Origin: Pseudopedobacter sp036379295
Lineage (GTDB): Bacteria; Bacteroidota; Bacteroidia; Sphingobacteriales; Sphingobacteriaceae
Direction of reading: 5' to 3'
NCBI GenBank assembly: GCA_036379295.1
Contig: DASVGY010000012.1
Location: 1 to 13,730 of the forward strand
Length of the DNA stretch: 13,730 nt
The notes beneath the pieces are model-generated. The model saw only the letters and a program-made list of their open reading frames with translations, was not told where the DNA came from and did no database searches. Positions 7,497 through 13,730 of the stretch are shown piece after piece (positions within the stretch are counted from its first letter, which is position 1; the number at the start of each line of letters is the position of its first letter). The position numbers were made by a program, and so were the translations under genes.

Positions 7497-9047
7497 ATGA
7501 TCAAGAAAATTTATCAGATAATAAGCTTTGTACTTATTTTACTAGCAGCAACACCAAAGATAGCAAAGGCCGATAAAACTATTGATGTAACTAAATATGG
7601 CGTAGTAGCAGATACCAACGTTGTCAACACCAGTGCCATACAAAAGTTAATTGATAAGTACAGTAAAGAAGGAGGCGCAATTTTATATTTTCCCGCAGGT
7701 CAGTACGTATCCGGCACTATTTTGTTAAAAGACAACATTACTTTACAACTTTCCGAAAAAGCAGAACTTTTAGGAAGTAAAAACATTGCCGATTATCAAA
7801 TAGTAGATGCTTTTAAAACCGGTAACGGAGCGTTAATGGGATACTGTTTTGTTGGAGCCGTAGATGCAACAAATGTTGGCATAACTGGCGAAGGCACTAT
7901 TAATGGAAGAGGGAAAGATGTGCTGATCTCTGGCGGTAGGGGTAAAAGACCTTTCTTAATAAGATTTGTACGCAGTAAAAAAGTCGTTTTAAACGGTATA
8001 AAGCTTTTAAATTCAACAGCGTGGACTGCTCATTTCTTTGCTTGCCAAGGTGTTGATATAGCGGGAGTTACCTTAAAAAGTAAAGGACTGGGAAATAACG
8101 ATGGTTTTGATATAGATTGTTCTCAGGATGTTAATATAAGCAATTGCGATATTGATACAGGTGATGATGCCATTTGTTTTAAAACAACCTGGAGTAAAAT
8201 GGCATGTAAAAATATCACCATTAAAGATATCAGAATAACGAGTAACCATGCAGGCATAAAGTTTGGAACCGAGTCAATGGCGCCTTTCGAAAATATTAAG
8301 ATATCCGACATCTATATTTATGATACCCGAAACGGAGGAATCAAAATACTTAGTGTAGATGGTGCCCAGATCAGGAATATTGACATATCAAATATCGTAA
8401 TGAACAATGTACGTACACCTATTCTGGTACGTTTAGGTTCCAGATTAAATGTTTTTAGAAAAGATACTGATACCCAACAAGCAACCGGCGTTATAGAAAA
8501 CGTGACCATCCGTAATGTAAAGGCCAAAGCTGCTTTTCCGGCACAACTTAATCCTCCAACTGGGGTTTTAATTACGGGAGTTCCTAACCATACTATTACA
8601 AATTTAACACTTGACAATGTAGAAATCACCTTAGCAGGCCGAGGAACAGTTGCAAATTCCCGGCACCAGGTTCCAGAAGCTGAAAATAAATATCCCGAAG
8701 TAAGCACATTTGGACCAACTATACCTGCATACGGGATATGGGCCAGACATGTGGCGGGCTTAACATTAAACCGTATCAAGTTTACCTTGGATAGCTCAGA
8801 TATGCGCCCTGCAATAATCGTTGAAGATGGTAAAGACATAAAAATCACCAACGCTGATTTGCCAACTTTTAGGGATATGGAAGCAGTTATCAGGTTAGAG
8901 GAAGTAGAAAGTGCATCCATCTCTAATATTAGGAGCGAAGGTCAGGCAAAAGCACTTGTAAGAGTAGAGGGTAATACTGATGCTAAGATTAGTGTGGCAA
9001 ATAACAAAATCAAAGGAATAAAAAAAGAATTAGAAACTATAAAATAA
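7497..9047 (+). CDS. Secreted GH28-family beta-helix glycosidase (polygalacturonase-like)
   Basis: GH28 enzymes hydrolyse alpha-linked galacturonosyl or related bonds in pectic backbones with an inverting mechanism. The 516-aa product has a signal peptide (about 1-25, AKA|DK), the GH28 opening VTKYGVVADT (31-40), a GGAILYFPAGQYVSGTI segment (59-75), and a right-handed beta-helix. The active-site region is clear: NNDGFDID (200-207, NTD-type with Asp202) and GDDAICFKT (222-230, Asp223/Asp224). The usual GHG is replaced by NHAGIKFGTES (250-260), and the RIK motif by GIK (281-283), which lacks the substrate-carboxylate-binding Arg. It is therefore a divergent GH28, possibly with rhamnogalacturonan, xylogalacturonan or non-galacturonate specificity, rather than a classical polygalacturonase. 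The unusually long C-terminal helix extension runs to the end. It lies 12 nt after GH29 and 6 nt before the propeller gene, consistent with co-transcription. Confidence 0.9.
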   Translation: MIKKIYQIISFVLILLAATPKIAKADKTIDVTKYGVVADTNVVNTSAIQKLIDKYSKEGGAILYFPAGQYVSGTILLKDNITLQLSEKAELLGSKNIADYQIVDAFKTGNGALMGYCFVGAVDATNVGITGEGTINGRGKDVLISGGRGKRPFLIRFVRSKKVVLNGIKLLNSTAWTAHFFACQGVDIAGVTLKSKGLGNNDGFDIDCSQDVNISNCDIDTGDDAICFKTTWSKMACKNITIKDIRITSNHAGIKFGTESMAPFENIKISDIYIYDTRNGGIKILSVDGAQIRNIDISNIVMNNVRTPILVRLGSRLNVFRKDTDTQQATGVIENVTIRNVKAKAAFPAQLNPPTGVLITGVPNHTITNLTLDNVEITLAGRGTVANSRHQVPEAENKYPEVSTFGPTIPAYGIWARHVAGLTLNRIKFTLDSSDMRPAIIVEDGKDIKITNADLPTFRDMEAVIRLEEVESASISNIRSEGQAKALVRVEGNTDAKISVANNKIKGIKKELETIK

Positions 9048-9053
9048 CCAAGT

Positions 9054-10082
9054 ATGTTAAACTATAATCCATCGCTAAATAAATTTTTAAAAGCCTCCTT
9101 ATTCATTTGTTTTATTTTACTCACACATCAAATAAAAGCACAGGAAGCGGCTCCTTTCGAGAGTATTAAAAACTTCATTAAACCCGCAAAAAAAGACGGT
9201 GGCTTAAAATTAAGTCAGTACTTTTTATGGTGCCCATCTGTAATTAAAGTTGGTGATACCTATCATATGTTTGCATCTGCCTGGCCTGCAGAGGGTGGTA
9301 TGGCTAGCTGGACATCTAAATCGTTCTGCATAAGAGCTACCTCAAAAAATCTTTTGGGACCCTATGAGTTTGCCGAAGTAGTTTTAGAAAAAAGAGAGGG
9401 TCAATGGGATAATGATCGTGTACATAACCCAAAAATAGTAAAAGCAGGAAATAAATTTCTATTGTTCTACATATCTTCTGCAAATGAAACGGGCTATGCC
9501 GAATCAGACAAAATTACTGGTCCCTGGACTAGGTCAGAGAAAATGATCAGTTTCAGTAATCCCGCTCCATTGGTTAGGCCTGATGGCAGTGTTTACGTAT
9601 TCGGTCGTCTATCAGTAAAAATAGGCGACAAGCAGGTTAGAACAGCAAGAGCTACAGAAGCACCTACTTATAAAGGTCCGTATACCAATTTAGCCCCGGA
9701 TAAGGTAAATCTTCTTCCAAACAACTACGAACTTGAGGACCCAACCATCTGGTGGGCAGATAACCAGTACAACGTTATCTGTACCGACTTTGGCGGTGTA
9801 GCAACCGGAAGAAATAAAGCGGGTGTGCAATATTATTCAAAGGATGGAATCAACTACCTGCTTGTTAGCAAAGAACCCATAAATACCAATGAAATAACTT
9901 ATGATGATGGTTCAAAAGAGAAATTTAAAAGGGTTGAACGACCATTTGTATATACCGAGAATGGTGTGGTAAAAGCTTACTTTTTAGCCTGTATGACCCC
10001 TGATGATAAAGGCGTTATTGTAGCACATCCTGTTAAAGATTATGTTCCAGGTAAGTCATCGTCTAGTAAGCGGTCTAAGTAA
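9054..10082 (+). CDS. Secreted GH43/GH32-like five-bladed beta-propeller protein, unassigned family
   Basis: Predicted secreted glycoside-hydrolase-like propeller, 342 aa; exact family not recognised. The signal peptide runs about 12-30 (IKA|QE) after a polar N-terminus. Blade motifs resemble clan GH-F/GH-J enzymes: FLWCPSVIKVGDTYHMFASAW (begins 57), RVHNPKIVKAGNKFLLFYIS (122-141), NPAPLVRPDGSVYVFGR (169-185), YELEDPTIWW (225-234) and KRVERPFVY (292-300). In GH43 and GH32 the first blade carries a catalytic-base Asp before Pro; here the equivalent position seems to be Cys60, with Trp-Cys-Pro. Glu226, Glu228 and Asp229 remain as acidic candidates and the ERP motif near the end resembles the family's late Arg motif. 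The C-terminus is a low-complexity GKSSSSKRSK tail. It sits between a GH28-like gene (6 nt before) and a PQQ-like propeller gene (1 nt after), a tight operon position. Enzymatic activity is inferred, not shown. Confidence 0.82.
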   Translation: MLNYNPSLNKFLKASLFICFILLTHQIKAQEAAPFESIKNFIKPAKKDGGLKLSQYFLWCPSVIKVGDTYHMFASAWPAEGGMASWTSKSFCIRATSKNLLGPYEFAEVVLEKREGQWDNDRVHNPKIVKAGNKFLLFYISSANETGYAESDKITGPWTRSEKMISFSNPAPLVRPDGSVYVFGRLSVKIGDKQVRTARATEAPTYKGPYTNLAPDKVNLLPNNYELEDPTIWWADNQYNVICTDFGGVATGRNKAGVQYYSKDGINYLLVSKEPINTNEITYDDGSKEKFKRVERPFVYTENGVVKAYFLACMTPDDKGVIVAHPVKDYVPGKSSSSKRSK

Positions 10083-10083
10083 C

Positions 10084-11070
10084 ATGAAATATTTACTAGG
10101 CGTAATTATTATTTTAAAAGGTTTTTTTGCGGTTGGGCAAGAAGTTATCGTTAAACCAACATCTCCATCGCCCTTACCCGGAAAAGGTTTGATGCAATAC
10201 GATTTTTTTTATGCAGGTGAGCAAAAATACCGCAATATGTATATCGTTAAAGACGGAAAAATAGCTTGGTCATATTTAGACTCAACCGGAAGAGGAGAAA
10301 TAAGTGATGCAGTTTTAATGTCTAACGGTAATGTTGTATTTGCGCATCAACATGGCTTAACGGTGATAAATAAGGATAAAAAAGTAATTTGGAACTTAAA
10401 CTGCCCGGCCGGAACTGAAATACACACAGCGCAACCTATTGGCAACAACCATGTGATTTTTATAGAAAACTCTAGTAAACCAAAAGTAAGGGTAATAAAT
10501 ATTAAAACAGGAAAATATGTAAGAGAATTTGCGTTACAGGTGGGCGATACCTCCAGGGCACATACGCAGTTCAGGCATGCCAGACTAACTGATAGAGGCA
10601 CCTATCTGGTGGCTCACATGGATTTAAATAAAATTATAGAGTATGATTATAATGGTAAAATCTTATTTAGCGTCGATTTTCCTTCGCCTTGGTCCGTGGA
10701 AGAACTTCCTAACGGAAATCTACTGGCAGTTTGTAACAAAAATTACATCCGTGAGATTAGCAGAAATGGCGAAATAATTTGGGAGTTTAAACCTAGTGAC
10801 CTGGCCGATTATAGTCTTTATGGACTACAAATGGCTTACCGCCTTCCTAATGGAAATACCTTAATCAATAATTGGTACAACCAATGGAAAAAGTACAGCA
10901 TTGCACCAGTAAATTTGCCTGTTCAGTTTTTGGAAATCACACCAGATAAAAAGGTCGTATGGGCTTTAAAAGAGTGGATTGCTCCTAATAATCTGGGACC
11001 TTCAACCATTTTTCAATTCTTAAATACCAGTAAAAAGCCCGAAGACCTAAGATTCGGAAATATTAAATAG
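10084..11070 (+). CDS. Secreted PQQ-like / arylsulfotransferase-like beta-propeller protein of unknown function
   Basis: A 328-aa secreted beta-propeller; function not recognised. The open frame reaches back to an ATG at 10042 inside the previous gene, but the start at 10084 is preferred: it lies 1 nt after that gene's stop and begins directly with a signal peptide (MKYLLGVIII to about residue 18, AVG|QE). Repeated blades show a D/N-G-K-I/V-W and LPNGN pattern: KDGKIAW (56-62), MSNGNVVFAHQHG (79-91), KDKKVIWNL (97-105), LPNGNLLAV (208-216), NGEIIWEF (228-235), LPNGNTLINN (254-263) and DKKVVWAL (288-295). This is typical of PQQ-like and arylsulfotransferase-type propellers. His88, His90, His114, His160, His165 and His178 fall at loop positions and could line the central pocket, as His residues do in propeller lyases such as PL22 and PL24. 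That is inference only. A non-enzymatic binding role is possible. Confidence 0.8.
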   Translation: MKYLLGVIIILKGFFAVGQEVIVKPTSPSPLPGKGLMQYDFFYAGEQKYRNMYIVKDGKIAWSYLDSTGRGEISDAVLMSNGNVVFAHQHGLTVINKDKKVIWNLNCPAGTEIHTAQPIGNNHVIFIENSSKPKVRVINIKTGKYVREFALQVGDTSRAHTQFRHARLTDRGTYLVAHMDLNKIIEYDYNGKILFSVDFPSPWSVEELPNGNLLAVCNKNYIREISRNGEIIWEFKPSDLADYSLYGLQMAYRLPNGNTLINNWYNQWKKYSIAPVNLPVQFLEITPDKKVVWALKEWIAPNNLGPSTIFQFLNTSKKPEDLRFGNIK

Positions 11071-11180
11071 TTAGCTATCTAAAGCCTCATAAATTAACTT
11101 TATTATGGAACCAGCAATTTAAATTAGCTCAAGTACCATGTCCAGTTCACAATAAGTTTTTACGATAAATAACCACATCT

Positions 11181-12731
11181 ATGAAAAAGTCGCATTTTTT
11201 AGCACTAGGTTTTACGTTAGTTTTATTTCTAAAAACATTTTCACAAGTAAAAACCAAAGATGAAAATGTAAAGCATCATCTGCCTAAAAGTGATAGGCAA
11301 TACAACTATACCAGCGGTTACATAGAAGAAGAACCTGTGCCAGAGTACACCTGGGCGTCCCCTCAGGCTTATGAAGATTTTAACGACATTAAGTTTGGCG
11401 TGAGAATACATTGGGGCCTGTATTCTATGATTAAGCAAGAGAAAGAATCCTGGCCATTTCTAAAGCTTAGTAATGCAGACAAGCAAAAATACGTAGATCT
11501 GTACAAAACCTGGAATCCCAAAGATTTTAATGCAGATAGCTGGATGAACTTTTTTAAAGAAAGTGGCATCAAGATGTTTGCTTTTACTACAAAACACCAT
11601 GAGGGTTTTTCTTTGTTTGATACTAAAACCAGGGTAAAAAAGCGCATAAATTATTTAGCTCCCGGCGGGCCAGTGATAGAAGATACTGATGTTGCTTATA
11701 GCGTTATGGAAACACCTTTCAAACGCGATATTGTTAAAGAATTAACAGATGCGGCTAGAAAGAGGGACATTAAGATTGACCTTTATTACTCAAACCCCGA
11801 TTGGTTTGATGCCGATTTCCGTCCCTATGTTTGGCATCCACTACAAGTGCCTTCGTCAGCAACATTAGCAGTACGGGGTAAGGATTACCAACCCGAAGGC
11901 GCAATAGAATCACATTATGGCAGTAATGGGCCAATTATGGCTCCTGATCCCACTCCGGCTGAAGTGGAAAGGATGATGACCAGACACCGAACCCAATTAG
12001 AAGAGCTTTTAACCAATTACGGTAAGATAGATATGATTTGTCTGGATATGTGGTTTGGGCCAGCAGTATGGCCTAAGTTAAGAGAAACCATGATAGCGTT
12101 GAGAAAAATCCAACCTAATGTGATGTTTAGAGCCAGAGGCATAGGAAACTACGGCGATTATTATACACCTGAAGGATTTGTTCCGGGGGATAAAGAGAAT
12201 ACAAAAGCACCCTGGTTTGTTATTTATCCGTTAGGACGTACCTTTTCTTACGAGGATGACCCGGTACAACATAAAGGTGCGAAATGGGTGGTGCAAAATA
12301 TTGTAGATTGTGCGGCAAAAGGAGGGAATTTTATGGTAGGGATAGGGCCGGATGGTGAGGGTAAATTTAGCCCAACCGCAGAAGCCCAGTTAAGACAAAC
12401 AGGCAGATGGTTAAAAACCAACGGAGAAGCCATTTACGGAACAAGAGCTAGAGACGGAGAAAACTGGCATGAGGGGGATAGTATTAGATTTACACGCTCA
12501 AAAGACAATAAAATTGTTTATGTGCACAGTTTTAACTGGCCTAAAAAACAACTTCAACTAAAAACAGTACAGCCCCTAAAAGACTCCCAAATTTATTTAC
12601 TTGGTATAAATGAGCCTTTAAAATGGAGATATAAAAAGAAAACCGGATTAGTGATCACCATACCCGAAAAATTCCTCAACAAAGTACCAAAAGAACAGCA
12701 AATAATGTATTCATTTAAAATTAAGATATAG
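11181..12731 (+). CDS. Secreted GH29 alpha-L-fucosidase-type enzyme (third, more distant)
   Basis: Predicted secreted retaining alpha-L-fucosidase, 516 aa. The signal peptide covers about 1-21 (TFS|QV). A low-similarity N-terminal stretch (22-60) precedes the GH29 barrel, FNDIKFGVRIHWGLYSM (67-83). FTTKHHEGFSLFDT (135-148) is close to the canonical KHHDGF, IDMICLDMWFGP (283-294) gives nucleophile candidate Asp289, and GDYYTPEGFVPG (325-336) gives acid/base candidate Glu331, 42 residues on. GGNFMVGIGPDGEG and NGEAIYGTRA close the barrel before a C-terminal beta-sandwich. It differs from the two HHDNF-type GH29s in both active-site loops and in a long insertion (about 212-262), so it is not a recent copy of them and may act on a different linkage. 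A 110-nt gap separates it from the propeller gene, with no obvious terminator or promoter; it may be co-transcribed or start a new unit. Confidence 0.93.
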   Translation: MKKSHFLALGFTLVLFLKTFSQVKTKDENVKHHLPKSDRQYNYTSGYIEEEPVPEYTWASPQAYEDFNDIKFGVRIHWGLYSMIKQEKESWPFLKLSNADKQKYVDLYKTWNPKDFNADSWMNFFKESGIKMFAFTTKHHEGFSLFDTKTRVKKRINYLAPGGPVIEDTDVAYSVMETPFKRDIVKELTDAARKRDIKIDLYYSNPDWFDADFRPYVWHPLQVPSSATLAVRGKDYQPEGAIESHYGSNGPIMAPDPTPAEVERMMTRHRTQLEELLTNYGKIDMICLDMWFGPAVWPKLRETMIALRKIQPNVMFRARGIGNYGDYYTPEGFVPGDKENTKAPWFVIYPLGRTFSYEDDPVQHKGAKWVVQNIVDCAAKGGNFMVGIGPDGEGKFSPTAEAQLRQTGRWLKTNGEAIYGTRARDGENWHEGDSIRFTRSKDNKIVYVHSFNWPKKQLQLKTVQPLKDSQIYLLGINEPLKWRYKKKTGLVITIPEKFLNKVPKEQQIMYSFKIKI

Positions 12732-12845
12732 TGTGGCAAAACCTGCTTCAAAAGCAATTCACAAACCCTTAAAGTTGGTTAACGCTTACAATATAGGACT
12801 TGTAAACACCTATAACTCGGAACCAAAACCCTTCAATTTTTCGTT

Positions 12846-13730
12846 ATGATAAAATTAAATTTAATAATCTGTTTAGTGATCTTATCATCGCAGCTCGTTG
12901 CGCAACAACCCGTAGATCGTATCACCTGGGAAAGCTATCAGCCAAAAAAGAAAATACATCTGTGTAACGAGATAGGCAAACACATGATGTACGACTGGAC
13001 TCCATACCAAGAACTACAAACCTCCGTAGGTAAAAACGCCAGTTACACCTATAATGAAAAAGATAAAACAGAAACCTTTCAGTTGTACGATAAAAAATCA
13101 AACCGGGCAGAAATAAGACTGATTAATGAATACGAGTTTGGAGCCCGGCAGTTTGAAGGTTATGTAACTATTTATCCGCCTCTTGATGATGAGTGTCTGA
13201 TGCAGATATGGGGAAGTGAAGAAGGTGCTACTCAGTTTATGATGAGAGGTTTCCATGCAAATAACGGAACCATAACGGTAAATTGTGGAAATGTGAGCGG
13301 AGTAAAATTGATGGATAACGTTTATGGTAAGGAAGTGAAAGTAAATGTAATCCACTTGCAGGAAGATGTGGGCAATAAATTTATAGTTTATTTAAACGAT
13401 AAGAAGGTTTTCGAGCATGAGGATAGTGAAAAGGCAATTAACAATTTTAACGGGAACTATCATAAATACGGGGTTTACGGTACAGTTAAAGATGGACATG
13501 AAAGCCCTAAAGTAGTATGGAGAAACGTACAGCATTTTAAAGATAAAGGCGGAAAAATATATGAAAAGGCTACACAAACCATTAATTATCCTTCATTAGA
13601 GGCAAAAAAGGTAGGCGACGCTGATTTTGATGCCGGCGCAAAATCCAATGCTGGTTTACCCTTGATTTACCGCAGTTCCGATTTGTCTGTAGCAACCATC
13701 ACAGCAGATGGGAAAGTACATATTGTTGGG
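12846..13730 (+). CDS. PL7-like jelly-roll polysaccharide lyase with Ig-like domain (3' end beyond window)
   Basis: The frame is open from the ATG at 12846 to the window end (295 codons, no stop), so the gene is partial. The signal peptide covers about 1-19 (LVA|QQ). Residues 21-230 form a concanavalin-like jelly-roll with the three landmark motifs of PL7-type lyases in order: NRAEIR (86-91, RxELR-type), LMQIWGS (118-124, normally QIH) and YHKYGVYG (205-212, normally YFKAGxY). The QIH His, a catalytic residue in alginate lyases, is Trp122 here. From about 242 a second domain begins (SLEAKKVGDADFDAGAKS, YRSSDLSVATITADGKVHIVG), an Ig-like repeat common in Bacteroidota secreted proteins; more may follow. 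Probable role: binding or beta-elimination cleavage of a uronic-acid backbone, with alginate not implied. It lies 114 nt after the third GH29. The fold is well supported; the activity is not. Confidence 0.8.
   Translation, partial: MIKLNLIICLVILSSQLVAQQPVDRITWESYQPKKKIHLCNEIGKHMMYDWTPYQELQTSVGKNASYTYNEKDKTETFQLYDKKSNRAEIRLINEYEFGARQFEGYVTIYPPLDDECLMQIWGSEEGATQFMMRGFHANNGTITVNCGNVSGVKLMDNVYGKEVKVNVIHLQEDVGNKFIVYLNDKKVFEHEDSEKAINNFNGNYHKYGVYGTVKDGHESPKVVWRNVQHFKDKGGKIYEKATQTINYPSLEAKKVGDADFDAGAKSNAGLPLIYRSSDLSVATITADGKVHIVG

Noticed and set aside
8318..8920. A 200-codon open frame on the minus strand inside the GH28-like gene
   Set aside because: It lies entirely antisense to a well-supported GH28 gene, has no recognisable domain, and its composition mirrors the coding strand.
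10042..10083. Earlier in-frame ATG at 10042 for the PQQ-like propeller gene
   Set aside because: It would overlap the upstream gene by 41 nt and put a polar stretch ahead of an otherwise perfect signal peptide that starts at 10084.
12742..12765. Small hairpin TGCTT-CAA-AAGCA after the third GH29
   Set aside because: Only a 5-bp stem and no T tract, so not a credible terminator.
1..13730. tRNA, rRNA, CRISPR arrays, insertion sequences, attachment sites
   Set aside because: No cloverleaf, spaced identical repeats, transposase-like protein or terminal inverted repeats were seen anywhere in the window.

Overview
The window looks like part of a Bacteroidota chromosome, most likely a Pedobacter-like member of the Sphingobacteriaceae. 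It is AT-rich (about 40 % GC by eye). Starts are preceded by A/T-rich sequence rather than Shine-Dalgarno motifs. Nearly every gene product is a secreted glycan-degrading protein with a type I signal peptide, often ending in a small residue followed by Gln. The genus is an inference from style; no taxonomic marker gene is present.

Layout: ten genes in three transcription blocks. Block A (+, 32-3118) has a GH27 alpha-galactosidase-type enzyme with an N-terminal Ig-like domain and a secreted right-handed beta-helix protein. It ends at a strong intrinsic terminator (3308-3349). Block B (-, 5639 to 3395) has a GH29 alpha-L-fucosidase-type enzyme and, 1 nt after it, a DUF1080-like concanavalin-fold protein. 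A 300-nt divergent intergenic region (5640-5939) separates B from block C. Block C (+, 5940 to window end) has a second GH29, a GH28 pectinase-like beta-helix enzyme, a GH43/GH32-like five-bladed propeller protein, a PQQ-like propeller protein, a third GH29, and the first 295 codons of a PL7-like jelly-roll lyase with an Ig-like domain. The first four genes of C are separated by only 1-12 nt; the last two follow gaps of about 110 nt.

Read together, this is the enzyme section of a polysaccharide utilization locus. No SusC/SusD pair, regulator, sulfatase or transporter is visible, so these probably lie outside the window. Three GH29s, a GH27, a GH28-like protein and several lyase-like folds point to a branched polymer carrying L-fucose (or L-galactose) and alpha-galactose with uronic acid in the backbone, such as a pectin-like, gum, mucilage or microbial exopolysaccharide. 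The exact substrate cannot be read from the sequence.

The most interesting signal is that several enzymes have a recognisable fold but an altered catalytic motif. The GH43-like protein has Cys-Pro where the base Asp-Pro is expected. The PL7-like protein has Gln-Ile-Trp for Gln-Ile-His. The GH28 protein lacks canonical GHG and RIK. Two further propeller/beta-helix proteins carry conserved-looking His/Arg clusters but no assignable family. This is a good place to look for undescribed glycan chemistry.
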